A stretch of 38,892 nt of DNA, from contig CALLMV010000048.1 of NCBI GenBank assembly GCA_938005615.1, positions 1 through 38,892 of the forward strand. The letters are read 5' to 3'. The translations under genes and the position numbers were made by a program. The notes beneath the pieces are model-generated. The model made no database searches, had not been told where the DNA came from, and saw nothing but the letters and a program-made list of their open reading frames with translations. This stretch comes from an uncultured Verrucomicrobiae bacterium. Lineage in GTDB: Bacteria; Verrucomicrobiota; Verrucomicrobiia; JADLBR01; CALLMV01. This document shows, piece by piece, positions 17,256 to 25,899 of this stretch. Numbering within the stretch: position 1 is the first letter of the stretch; every line of letters begins with the position of its first letter.

Positions 17256-17554
17256 AAGCTTATATTGACCCGCATCATCCCACGCACAACGACTAAAACC
17301 ATCTCCTGAACTTAACGGCACACACAATCATATTAAGCCAAAATCAGCACATTAAAACACTTTCCTGCGGAGCTATTTGATAGGTCGAGCAAACTGTGAC
17401 TCAACTTCCCGGGCACAAAGCAACTCTTTATGATAAGTTATTTCCGCGATGTGGCAATTTACTACATTTGAGCACCTGCCAATCTGAAAGGAACTTTTGA
17501 TGTCAGAAAAAACTATATAACAAAAAAACTTCTAACTTAGCCAAGACCTTACCT
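17256..17554. other. Intergenic region upstream of dsbD, no gene seen
   Basis: About 300 bp between dsbD and the end of the broken secreted-protein gene. It presumably contains the dsbD promoter. The only coding-like signal is AAGGA followed by a six-codon frame (ATG TCA GAA ... TAA, near 17500-17520, plus strand), too short to call. No tRNA or strong hairpin seen. Confidence 0.5.
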
Positions 17555-18679
17555 TTAAGGCCGCTTCAACTCATAGATTTCATAATCACCTTCCCATGAC
17601 ACATCCAGGAGCATGAGCAGATGGTTATCGCCGAGTTGGTAAAATAGTCCTTAGGTATCAGATTCTGAAAGTTCGCCCGTGTTGCGATTGGGTGCAAAAT
17701 CCACTTGCGGATCATCGTTGACCGTCTTGCCGCCCAGAAAGACCCAAGTGTCGGAAAGGTAACGATACAAGTAACCAGAACGACGTTGCGAACCGGTCGT
17801 TTTTTCAAAGAATATCCGGCCATCCTTCTGCGTGATCCGGGCTTTAAAGAACGGATACGCATAAATCGCGCTGTCCGAGCCTTGGATTGAGCGCACTTTC
17901 CAGTCGCCGAGGATTGCATCCGCATCGATAGTTTTCGGCTGACTTTCCAGAAGCTTGCGCACCTCTTTGGCGGCTTGAGCACTGTCCGGATCCGTTGGCT
18001 CCAAGTTTGCCACATTTGAAATATGAATGCGCATATCCAGGATCAACGGGATCAAATCAGGCCCGGCAATCTCCGCCCACGCTGGTTCGTCCGGGCGCAA
18101 ACTCGCGACGTGACTTAACCGGGAGCGCACGGCCTCGGGCACATCCACATCACCCAGGATGTAGAGGCGATTGTTCAAGATAACGGCGGCGTTTTTCACG
18201 CGGGTAAGGTCATCTGGCGTCATCACGATTTCCGCCGGAAGCTCGTGCGCATCCTCAAGCGATTCCGATGAAATGCAGTGAAGTATGGGGCGCCCCTCCC
18301 TTTCGCCGCGCCAAATAATGATCCCATAATCCATGGTGCACCACACTTGGGAAAGATCCCACACCACGCCTTCGGGGGGCTCGGCCCGCTCCGTCTCGTC
18401 ACTCTCGCCGAGAAAGCGTTCGACACGCTGCACGCGAGTCAAATCTCCCTTGCTGGGCAGCGCAAAAAAAACCGACTCACCGAATGCGAAATACGCGGGA
18501 TACTCCCCTTCGATGGGCTGGTCTTCTCCGTCGCCAGAGGGAACTTCAGCCAACAGTGGCCAGCCCGTGACTTGGGTCTTTCCCTGAGTATCGGCATTTG
18601 AAAGTGCCGATACCAAAGAAAACAATCCCAAGATGAGTGTCATGATCTTGAGCGATCGTAGAGCTAGCACACGCTTCAA
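17555..18679 (-). pseudogene. Secreted protein of unknown function, interrupted by an in-frame TAA near the C-terminus
   Basis: 342 residues are read from the TTG at 18679 (overlapping the previous stop as TTGA) to a TAA at 17651-17653; beyond it the same frame continues for 31 clean codons (GLFYQLGDNHLLMLL, then DYEIYELKR) to a TAA at 17555. The downstream piece reads like the natural end of the protein, so a nonsense mutation is likely; alternatively the shorter form still folds. An ATG at 18643 (MTLILGLFSLVSA) would also give a signal peptide. The protein is not recognised. The last third (from DADAILGDWKVRSIQG) resembles a beta-barrel lipocalin-like or 'DUF' domain in pattern: ILGDWKV, then GRIFFEKTTG, then DTWVFLGG. 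Translationally coupled to the secreted protein at 18676. Confidence 0.65.
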
Positions 18680-19173
18680 AGTTTGGGTTCGAGCGTAGAG
18701 ACGATGGCTTTGGCCCTCTCATCAGTGTCGGCCACGTTTGCGTAGGGGCGGAAATTAATGGTGAGGGTGCCGTCATCAAATATTATCCCTTCAGTGTAGT
18801 TGCTGAGCGGAGCTGTGTCTTCGTTATAGGTAAAAACGATTTTTTTGAGCTTTGAGGCAACGGCTTGCTTTCCCATCTCGTCAGAGGTCAGACTTCTCAA
18901 AGCGTTTGTTGTGGGAACAAAGAAAATGTTTACCCAGTAATCATCATCGTTGTAGCGATCCGCATCGCCGACCAACGCGATATTATCCCAATCAATTTGT
19001 AATTCCACGTTGGTGCCAGCAGCGGTTACGATTTCCTGTTGTAACTGAGCGAGCTTGTTATCTTGAAAGGCTTTCAAGGCGCGACGTTCTGCGAGACCCC
19101 AATTCGGGTTGTCTGCCGCGCAGAGCATAGGAAGTGCGAGAAGAACTAGTGAGGCAGCATTGAGTTTTTTCAT
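18676..19173 (-). CDS. Small secreted protein of unknown function
   Basis: 165 aa. A clear signal peptide (MKKLNAASLVLLALPMLCAA, mature start near residue 21, possibly a lipoprotein-like cut at C18 but the lipobox is poor) is followed by a soluble domain of about 145 residues. WDNIALVGDADRYND, DDYWVNIFFV and SLTSDEMGKQAV are the most distinctive segments; I do not recognise a family. The last codons overlap the start of the next gene by 4 bp (TTGA), so the two products were probably made together. A 330-bp AT-rich region lies upstream. Confidence 0.75.
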   Translation of the reverse strand: MKKLNAASLVLLALPMLCAADNPNWGLAERRALKAFQDNKLAQLQQEIVTAAGTNVELQIDWDNIALVGDADRYNDDDYWVNIFFVPTTNALRSLTSDEMGKQAVASKLKKIVFTYNEDTAPLSNYTEGIIFDDGTLTINFRPYANVADTDERAKAIVSTLEPKL

Positions 19174-19505
19174 ATAACTCTACTTCGCCTCAGAAAGCTA
19201 TTGCCGTCAAAAGAATAATTGCAACATTTATGTTACAATCACAGCGTGGCTAAAAAAATGATCATTTACAGCGCCTCTCTCCCTAAAGTATCTTAAACTC
19301 ACCCAAATACACTAGCTTAACTTTGCCTGCCGACCTGGGTATTATTGCAGATAAAGTATGTACTATTGTGAATAATTAACAAACGCATGATTCTCGATTA
19401 GCGCGAGTATCAACAAACGCATTCCAGGGAAGCTACTATGCTTAACTTTTCGTTGGGGCGTCTTTGCATCAAGCCCTTGGCCAACTTTGGGTAATTAAAT
19501 TCCGC
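19174..19505. other. Intergenic region of about 330 bp containing a repeat-palindrome-repeat element
   Basis: No gene or tRNA is visible. It should contain the promoter of the secreted-protein pair, which is read leftwards from 19173. The notable content is the element at 19378-19422, described separately. A GC-containing segment with TTGGCCAA near 19480 lacks a T-run and is not a convincing terminator. Confidence 0.5.
19378..19422. repeat. Direct repeat - palindrome - direct repeat element (11-23-11 bp)
   Basis: AACAAACGCAT occurs at 19378-19388 and again at 19412-19422. The 23 bases between them are exactly filled by an imperfect palindrome: GATTCTCG (19389-19396), loop ATTAGCG, CGAGTATC (19404-19411), with 7 of 8 pairs matching. 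The three parts abut with no spare bases. Such a layout is seen in recombination sites, protein-binding iterons and footprints of small mobile elements. Only one copy was found in this window. Confidence 0.6.
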
Positions 19506-19712
19506 TTATTTTAAGATCTGCTTATTTCTCAGCTCACGCCACCTCGCGCGATGGGTGCAGGCCCAGTCAAGAAGCGCTTTCTCAAATCCAACATCATGAC
19601 CGGCCTTTTCACTCTCTAACCACTTGTGGCGAAGTATTTCCTCCCTCTCGGCAAGAAACTCTTTGTATAGCGTCGAGGTCTTCAGCAGCTCTTCAACTTC
19701 TGTTTGTGCCAT
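19506..19712 (-). CDS. Small DUF4032-like protein
   Basis: 68 aa from the ATG at 19712, with AGGA 11 bases upstream; a GTG at 19721 overlaps that site and is less likely. The sequence is highly charged and helical. The segment HKWLESEKAGHDVGFEKALLDW resembles (in parts WLESEKAG and DVGFEKALLDW) the C-terminal signature of DUF4032 proteins (W-x-x-SE-x-A-x-x-DVG-x-x-x-A), but here it stands alone as a mini-protein. Function unknown. It lies about 130 bp downstream of kdsB on the same strand, and may or may not be part of that transcript. Family resemblance is by memory of the motif, not by search. Confidence 0.72.
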   Translation of the reverse strand: MAQTEVEELLKTSTLYKEFLAEREEILRHKWLESEKAGHDVGFEKALLDWACTHRARWRELRNKQILK

Positions 19713-19845
19713 TATTATCACCGTCCTTACTCACAATTTCTGTTCATGTCAAGTTTTTCAAATGCATAACTCGTGCCATACGCTTTAAACCTCTACAGAT
19801 TTGAGACACTTTTATAAGTAATAAAATTCAAAATAAATTTGCTAA

Positions 19846-20634
19846 CTAATCCCGTTCTTCAGCCCAAGTTGATTTTCTTGCTTCGTACTCCAAAGCGGCT
19901 TCAACAGCAGCTACTTGTTCAGGGAGATCAACGCACAGACTGCTATCTCCCACCCCAACCAAAATCTCCACTCCGTACTCCAAAGCACGCAACTGCTCCA
20001 ACTTCTCGGCTTGCTCCAGAGCAGACTGGGGCCAGCGCACCAAGTTCCGAAGTACCTCCGGTCGATACGCATAAATCCCGATATGCTTTCGAGCCAGCAA
20101 TCTTACTTCACCCGGCCCATCCCTGAAAAACGGAATCCCCGCCCGGGAAAAGTACAATGCCCGACCATCCTTTCGCGTAACTACCTTTACCACCGCCGGG
20201 TCCGATAATTCACCCTGCCCACACTCACATGCCAACGTCCCCATGCCCACCTGCGGATGCGACTGCATGAGCTGCACTAACATCCGCACATTCCCCGGCG
20301 GCAAGAGCGGTTCATCCCCCTGCACATTCACCACGAGCTCTGGGTCGCTTCCGTGCTCTAACGAAAAATGCTCTAAGACCTCAGCGCATCGGTCCGTCCC
20401 CGAGGGGTGATCCTGCCTTGTCATCCGCACCTCTGCACCAAAGCCGCGGGCAACAACCGCAATCCTTTCATCATCCGTAGCCACAATCACACGGGCTTCT
20501 GGCGCACCTTGGCGTACCCGTTCAAACACATGCTGGAGCATCGGACGCCCAGCCAAACTCAGCAGCGGTTTGCCTGGAAAACGACTCGATGCCCAGCGCG
20601 CCGGAATGATAATCAAAAGACGACTTTTACTCAT
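19846..20634 (-). CDS. kdsB: 3-deoxy-manno-octulosonate cytidylyltransferase
   Basis: 262 aa, normal length. KdsB activates Kdo to CMP-Kdo for the lipopolysaccharide inner core, so the organism has an LPS-type outer membrane. Motifs: IPARWASSRFPGKPL (10-24, CTP-binding loop), TDDERI (53-58), HPSGTDR (76-82) and the metal aspartate in NVQGDEPL (103-110). It is the third gene of metG-yjbQ-kdsB, 32 bp after yjbQ. Composition is GC-rich like the rest of that cluster. Confidence 0.96.
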   Translation of the reverse strand: MSKSRLLIIIPARWASSRFPGKPLLSLAGRPMLQHVFERVRQGAPEARVIVATDDERIAVVARGFGAEVRMTRQDHPSGTDRCAEVLEHFSLEHGSDPELVVNVQGDEPLLPPGNVRMLVQLMQSHPQVGMGTLACECGQGELSDPAVVKVVTRKDGRALYFSRAGIPFFRDGPGEVRLLARKHIGIYAYRPEVLRNLVRWPQSALEQAEKLEQLRALEYGVEILVGVGDSSLCVDLPEQVAAVEAALEYEARKSTWAEERD

Positions 20635-20666
20635 GGATTATTGCATGGTATGAGATGTTTTAACCA

Positions 20667-21161
20667 TCAAACTCGAGAATTTATCCCCCTCCCAACGCTG
20701 CTCGTTGCCCCTCCTGATTCGCACCCCACCGCCATTACGCACAATTCACGCGTCAGGCTCGACGCCCGGTGCTCCAGCAAAAAAACACCTTGCCAACTGC
20801 CCAGCACCAGTCGTCCCTCCACAAAGGGAATAGTCTCCTGCGTGCGCGTCAACACCATTCGTAAATGGCTTGGCATGTCATCCTCCCCCTCCAGTGTGTG
20901 TGTGTATTGTGGGTCGCCCTTTGGCGCCAATCTCTCTAGCCAGCGACATAAATCCCGCATCGCCGTCGGATCCGCATTTTCAAAAATTAAAAGACTCGCA
21001 CTCGTGTGCCTCAAATACACCGTTAACAGCCCCTCCCACAATCCCGACTTCCGCAACACCTCCCTCAACATTCCCGTCAACTCCACCACCGCGTACGGAC
21101 TGGTCTGGATTCGAAGTACCTCGCTAAACACCCGCGCGGCAGTCCCCTTCCCCGCGATCAT
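20667..21161 (-). CDS. YjbQ/UPF0047 family protein
   Basis: 164 aa from the ATG at 21161, which overlaps the metG stop (ATGA) and gives a normal family length; the frame extends into metG to 21359 but that part is a shadow. The family signature is well kept: LTVYLRHTSASLLIFENADP, quoted as HTSASLL and ENADP, then GEDDMP with SHLRMVLT, and the LGSWQGVFLLEHR ending. Members have been reported to have secondary thiamine-phosphate synthase activity, though their main physiological role is unsettled. Translationally coupled to metG. Confidence 0.93.
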   Translation of the reverse strand: MIAGKGTAARVFSEVLRIQTSPYAVVELTGMLREVLRKSGLWEGLLTVYLRHTSASLLIFENADPTAMRDLCRWLERLAPKGDPQYTHTLEGEDDMPSHLRMVLTRTQETIPFVEGRLVLGSWQGVFLLEHRASSLTRELCVMAVGCESGGATSSVGRGINSRV

Positions 21162-22654
21162 ATGCTGCTCCCGGATCCGGCCTCCACACGTGGAAAGAGC
21201 GGCGAGGGCTCGCCCACCTGCCCAGCCACCCGCAAACGCTCCCAACAAGCCAGATTTACCTTCTCGCAAACACCGAGCTGATTCCGCATTTTCTGCGCCG
21301 TCTCGGGCATAAACGCCTCGATCAGCACAGATATCCTCAACACCGCCAGTACCAAGCACCGTAGCACCCTCGTCAGCTCCTCCCGTCGTTTCTCATCTTT
21401 GGCCAACTTCCACGGTGCCTGCTCCTCCACAAACTTGTTTGCCAGGCGGATAAACTTCCACACTGCCTCCAACGCACGATGAGTCTCAAAATTCTCCATT
21501 GCTGCCAAATATTCCGAATGTGCCTGCTCGGCAGCCGCATCCCACGCTCCATCTACCGGCCCCTCAGGCACTACACCGCCTAGATACCTTCGCACCATTG
21601 ACACCGAGCGGTTCACCAAATTCCCCAGATCATTTCCCAAATCGCTGTTATAGCGCCGCACAAAACCCTCCACAGAAAAATCCGCATCCTGCCCGATCGA
21701 CATCTCCCGCAACAAGTAATACCGGAACGCGTCTGCCCCATACACCTCAGCCAAGGCCAGTGGGTCCACCGCCGTTCCTGTACTCTTACTCATCTTGCGT
21801 CCCTCCAACTGCCACCAGCCGTGCACCAAGAGCCGACGAGGCAGCGGCCAGCCCAGTGCAGACAACATCAACGGCCAATACACCCCATGTGCCGGCACCA
21901 GAATATCCTTTCCAATCACCTGCACATCGGCCGGCCAGCGTCCTGCCCCAAAGCTCGTATAATTTAGCAACGCGTCGAACCACACATACGTCACAAACCT
22001 CTCATCAAAGGGCAAGGGAATCCCCCACTCCAAGCGCGAGCGCGGACGCGAAATACACAAATCCTCCAGCGGCCGCTCAAGCGCGCGCTGCAACTCCTTG
22101 TGGCGAAACTCCGGTACAATCCAATCCTTCCGCCTGGATAACTCAGCAACCCACGCCTCTCGATACTTCTCGAGCCGGAAAAAATAATTCGGCTCCCGCA
22201 TCTGCACCACCTCCCCGTAAATTTCTGGCCACTTGCCATCGACCATGTCCTTTTCCGTCACAAATTGCTCCTGGCGCACACTGTAAAATCCCTCGTGCTC
22301 CTTGAAGATAAGATCCCCCTGATCGTACAGCTTCCTGAGAGCCTCCTGCACGTGTGCCTTGTGCGCCGCATTCGTTGTCCGTGCAAACCCATCGTAGGCC
22401 ACACCCAAACGTCGCCACGCCTCCTGAAAGTGAACTGTCATTTCATCGCAAAAGCTCTGAGGCGGCACCCCCGCCGCTCGTGCACTCTGCTCCACCTTCT
22501 GCCCATGTTCGTCCACCCCAGTCAGAAAAAACACCTCGGCACCCATTGACCGCTGATGCCGGGCAATGGCATCCGCCAAGACCTTCTCATACGCATGACC
22601 CAGGTGCGGACGCCCATTCACATAATCAATCGCTGTCGTCAAAAAAAACTTCAC
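21158..22654 (-). CDS. metG: Methionyl-tRNA synthetase
   Basis: 498 aa class I synthetase. The HIGH-type motif is HLGH (17-20, in NGRPHLGHAYEK) and KMSKS lies at 287-291 (GRKMSKSTG). The connective insert has FYSVRQEQFVTEKD in place of the CxxC knuckle, so this is the zinc-free short form. There is no C-terminal EMAP/tRNA-binding domain. It charges initiator and elongator tRNA-Met. It is the first gene of a tight cluster with yjbQ and kdsB, and is divergent from the DAHP synthase gene with about 180 bp between them. The antisense strand shows long shadow frames because the gene is GC-rich. Confidence 0.97.
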   Translation of the reverse strand: MKFFLTTAIDYVNGRPHLGHAYEKVLADAIARHQRSMGAEVFFLTGVDEHGQKVEQSARAAGVPPQSFCDEMTVHFQEAWRRLGVAYDGFARTTNAAHKAHVQEALRKLYDQGDLIFKEHEGFYSVRQEQFVTEKDMVDGKWPEIYGEVVQMREPNYFFRLEKYREAWVAELSRRKDWIVPEFRHKELQRALERPLEDLCISRPRSRLEWGIPLPFDERFVTYVWFDALLNYTSFGAGRWPADVQVIGKDILVPAHGVYWPLMLSALGWPLPRRLLVHGWWQLEGRKMSKSTGTAVDPLALAEVYGADAFRYYLLREMSIGQDADFSVEGFVRRYNSDLGNDLGNLVNRSVSMVRRYLGGVVPEGPVDGAWDAAAEQAHSEYLAAMENFETHRALEAVWKFIRLANKFVEEQAPWKLAKDEKRREELTRVLRCLVLAVLRISVLIEAFMPETAQKMRNQLGVCEKVNLACWERLRVAGQVGEPSPLFPRVEAGSGSSI

Positions 22655-22838
22655 TCACCCACCATAGCCAATAATTCAACAACCGCGCAACATCCACTGC
22701 GATCACGATCACACATATCGAACCCCCAAGGGCTAATCTAAACTTTGGGAATCACCCACCTGCCATTTCAATGACGCTGACAGCGCGAAGCCGTCTTGAC
22801 CCATGGCCCGCGCCACGCTCTGAAACTTGGCTTTCGAT

Positions 22839-23916
22839 ATGATGATCCCGACAACATCCGACATACGCATACGCGGACTCCGCCCCCTAATCCCTCCAGC
22901 CATTCTTCTGGAAGACGACCCAATCACGCACGATCTTGCGGAGTTTGTCACTCGCAGCCAGGAAGACATCGGACGCATTTTTCGCGGCGAGGATGACCGT
23001 CTTGTTGTTGTTGTCGGACCATGTTCCATTCATGATACTGAAGCTGCGCTGGATTACGCCACGCGTCTGAAAAAGATTGCCGACCCCACCGCACCCGAAC
23101 TGCTGATCGTGATGCGCACTTACTTCGAAAAACCTCGCACCGTCGTCGGCTCAAAGGGCTCATCAACGACCCGGGCATGGATAATTCCTTACGCATCAAT
23201 CACGGCCTGCGCATCGCCCGCCGACTACTCCTCGATATGCTGCGCCTCGCACTGCCCACGGGCACGGAATTTCTCGATGCGATCACCCCGCAATTCATCG
23301 CCGACCTCATTTGCTGGGGGCTATCGGCGCACGCACCACAGAAAGCCAGATCCACCGCGAGCTGGCCTCTGGGCTTTCGATGCCGGTTGGTTTCAAGAAT
23401 GGCACGGGCGGCGGCATTCAAATCGCAGTGGACGCCGTGAGGTCCGCCCGCTGTGGCCACTGGTTCCCTTCCGTGACCAAGCAAGGAGTCGCAGCAATAT
23501 TTGAGACCACAGGCAACTCGGACACTCATATCATCCTCCGCGGGGGATCACGAACCGGTCCGAACTACCACGTCGAAGCCGTAGAGGAGGCTGCGGGCAT
23601 GTTGGTAAAATCCGGCATAGAACCTCCGCGCCTCATGGTGGATTGCAGCCACGGCAATAGTAACAAAGACTATCTGCGACAAATTCCCGTTTGCGAGGAA
23701 CTCGCACGCCAGATTTCCTCCGGGAGCAAGCTCATCGCAGGCGTAATGCTTGAAAGCCACCTTGTTGAAGGCAAACAAGACTACGATCCCAAACATCCCG
23801 AAAAGGCCGTGCGCGGCAAAAGCATCACAGACGCCTGCATCAGCCTTGATCAAACAGAAATACTGCTCGAAAAACTTGCTGAAGCTGTGCGCTTACGACG
23901 CAATCACAGGTCATAA
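22839..23916 (+). pseudogene. Class I DAHP synthase (3-deoxy-7-phosphoheptulonate synthase) with two frameshifts
   Basis: Three successive frames spell one protein of the AroF/AroG/AroH type. Frame 1 from ATG 22839 runs through VVVVGPCSIHD and MRTYFEKPRTVVGSKG. The frame then shifts at GGG 23156-23158 (one G short), giving LINDPGMDNSLRINHGLRIA and PTGTEFLD...ITPQ. It shifts again at GGGGG 23316-23320 (one G short), giving AIGARTTESQ, PVGFKNGT, VDCSHGNSNKDY and IESHLVEG-like LESHLVEG to the stop at 23916. Restoring two bases gives 360 codons, the normal length. The enzyme joins PEP and erythrose-4-phosphate as the first shikimate-pathway step. All catalytic segments are conserved, so decay is very recent or the lesions are sequencing errors. 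Confidence 0.9.
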
Positions 23917-24297
23917 CACAATCCGCTTTACGCTAATTGATCGCCGATAAATCACTCGCAGCAAATAAAGTACATTTTCCCGAAGTTCACACGTTTGCAT
24001 GTGCAACGAGATTATTTAAGAAAACAACTTAATTCAGTATAAAAACAAGAAAAGGGACTTAGAAACATTTCTCGTTTTTTTGAACTTCATCCACATAAAA
24101 CAGAGACATGAATGATATTATGTCATATCCACTGAGGGAACTTACTCATAGTCCGCCCCATAACGCAAAAAAATGTTGTAGTTATTTTACCTTACATGCC
24201 AGAATATTATTTTAATAACTGTTTATCGCTATTCTAAGTATAATAATACCAAATTCTAGAGTTTATGGAATTACGCCAAAACAACAAATGTAAATAA
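23917..24297. other. AT-rich intergenic region of about 380 bp, nothing recognised
   Basis: It lies between the stop of the DAHP synthase gene (plus) and the stop of the prepilin-like gene (minus), so it is a convergent junction. No ORF, tRNA or good GC-rich hairpin is visible. A weak AGAAA/TTTCT repeat (24061-24072) precedes seven T's (24075-24081) and might act as a terminator for the plus-strand gene, but the loop is too tight to be convincing. Confidence 0.45.
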
Positions 24298-24966
24298 TCA
24301 GGGTTGATTTATTGAAGGATAAACGAAAGTATACTCATTGTCCTCTAATGATTTACGCGTAATTCTCCTAACACTTCCATCCACAAATGCACAAATGGCC
24401 GAGTTGTCAGACTCGAAAGAAATGTCGCTAACACTTGTTCCAGGGCGTTGCCAATTGCCGCCCATTAATGTTTTAGTATTCGAATAATAAGGTAGGAGTG
24501 CAATGGAATTTGCCGGACGTTCCACGGAAACCAAAGGTCGCCCAAAGACCTCTGAAGTCGTTGCCGCATTTGGCCAGCCTCCACTCCCGAAACCCATATT
24601 ACCCAAAGTATTATTTAGTGGTGAGTTAAAGACTTTGAGAAATCCGTGCGCTTTGACTCCTTCAAGTTGCAAGAAGAGAGTTGAAGTTTGGGTAGCTGTC
24701 AGGTTGTTATGCCAACTGACTACTTTATGTTGCCATGTGCCTGTGCCGAAAGCCTTGTTAACTGGCAGTGTTCCGTTATTATCATTGGCATACAGTAGCA
24801 CTGTAGCCCATAGCTGCCGGAGGTTTGAGGTGTGCTCTGCCCTTTTGGCATTAAGTAACACCACCTGCACGGAGCTAATGACAATGGCCGCAAGCAGGGC
24901 AATGATCGATATGACCACCAGTAACTCAACGAGAGTAAAAGCTGAATCTTTTTTTTGAGTTTTCAT
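24298..24966 (-). CDS. Prepilin-type N-terminal methylation domain protein (pseudopilin-like)
   Basis: 222 aa. The N-terminus is a type IV prepilin signal: KKDSAFTLVELLVVISIIALLAA, cited as FTLVELLVV, with the invariant Glu at mature position 5 (E14). The residue before the cut is Ala9 rather than the usual Gly, which prepilin peptidase can accept. The C-terminal half carries the verrucomicrobial/planctomycete pattern ending in CAFVDGSVRRIT. Such proteins are exported by a type II-like system; their number in these phyla suggests surface or secretion roles, not true pili. It follows the broken PEP-CTERM gene at a distance of 51 bp on the same strand, so it may be the last gene of the carbohydrate locus. 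Confidence 0.9.
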   Translation of the reverse strand: MKTQKKDSAFTLVELLVVISIIALLAAIVISSVQVVLLNAKRAEHTSNLRQLWATVLLYANDNNGTLPVNKAFGTGTWQHKVVSWHNNLTATQTSTLFLQLEGVKAHGFLKVFNSPLNNTLGNMGFGSGGWPNAATTSEVFGRPLVSVERPANSIALLPYYSNTKTLMGGNWQRPGTSVSDISFESDNSAICAFVDGSVRRITRKSLEDNEYTFVYPSINQP

Positions 24967-25017
24967 ATTAGTTATTTCGGATTACTTATGCCCCGCTTGC
25001 AAACATTTATCATAAAC

Positions 25018-25899
25018 TTAATTATGAGCAGGTGAGGCAACACAACAGCTTAAAAGCTGCCGTTTTTTACGAGTAGAGAATAACAAGAATAGCATTAGAC
25101 CACCAACCAACAAAGAAATCACACCCGGCTCAGGGATGGGAGAAGTAATCAAAACATTGCCTACTGATGTGGTGTAATCAGGTCCAACAGCGTTAAAATT
25201 ATTTGATCCCATGGAAAAAGCAAAGTTTCCTGAGAAATCGAGTGCGTCTAGTACTGTCCATGATCCATTGCGATTTGTGGGACTGGCTGTTGTGAAGTTA
25301 GCCCCGGTGATATCGACATTCCAGCCTGTGGCTGTAAGATCTAGGGTGAAACCGGTAGGTATTCCAGTAAGCCCAAAAGTTGATATGGTATTAACACTTG
25401 CTTCTCTTTGAATGATTTGTAATTGAGTTGCTGAGCTTGACTGGATGATACGGACAAAAGCACCATTAGCTGCACCGTTCCTTGGCTAAGCATTTGTCAA
25501 CGTTGTAACATCGGATATCCCAGCAAAAAAGTTCGTGTTTCCGGAGGCAGGTGCAGCAGGGAAACTCAAATCCGATACTGTGATACTTAGGTTGTGACTA
25601 AAAAAATCAAATGTTGGATTACCTACAAGTGTAGTATTTCCGCTGCTATCGGAATTAGTTGAAATGAAGCTTCTTCCAAAATCCGCAGTGCCTGGGTCGA
25701 AAATGGCGTTTCCCGCAGAAATAATAGGTGCTGAGGAATTTGCTCCTGCGGAGGCCAAAGTCCAGTTTGGGTTAAATCCCGGCCCAGTAAAGTCGTCATT
25801 CCACAGTGTCACCTGAGCGGAAGCTAACGACTGAATGAGTGTGCATGCACTACCAAGTAGGATGCTAACTAATAGTTTTTTATTTTTGTATTTTTTCAT
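25018..25899 (-). pseudogene. PEP-CTERM secreted protein, interrupted by an in-frame TAG
   Basis: Read in one frame from ATG 25899, with an AAGGAG ribosome site inside the end of the gene before it and a TAA-ATG junction. The signal peptide (KKLLVSILLGSACTL, cut near ASA) is followed by a beta-rich domain (WNDDFTGPGFNPNW, NLSITVSDLSF). A TAG at 25486-25488 interrupts it after LTNA; the same frame then continues with PRNGAANGAFVRI, ATGWNVDI, SGNFAFSMG and a full PEP-CTERM tail (IPEPG, hydrophobic helix, RKKRQ) to 25018. The paralog at 25900 reads KAFPRDL at this place, showing that one codon was converted to a stop. The intact protein would be exported and anchored through exosortase. Function unknown. 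Confidence 0.85.
25486..25488 (-). other. In-frame TAG stop within the PEP-CTERM gene
   Basis: GCT TAG CCA AGG: the frame is unchanged on both sides, so this is a substitution. The neighbouring paralog has AFPR where this gene has A-stop-PR. Confidence 0.85.

Noticed and set aside
24061-24081. AGAAA/TTTCT repeat plus T-run after the DAHP synthase gene
   Set aside because: Loop of two bases and AT-only stem; more than 140 bp past the stop codon. Too weak to list as a terminator.
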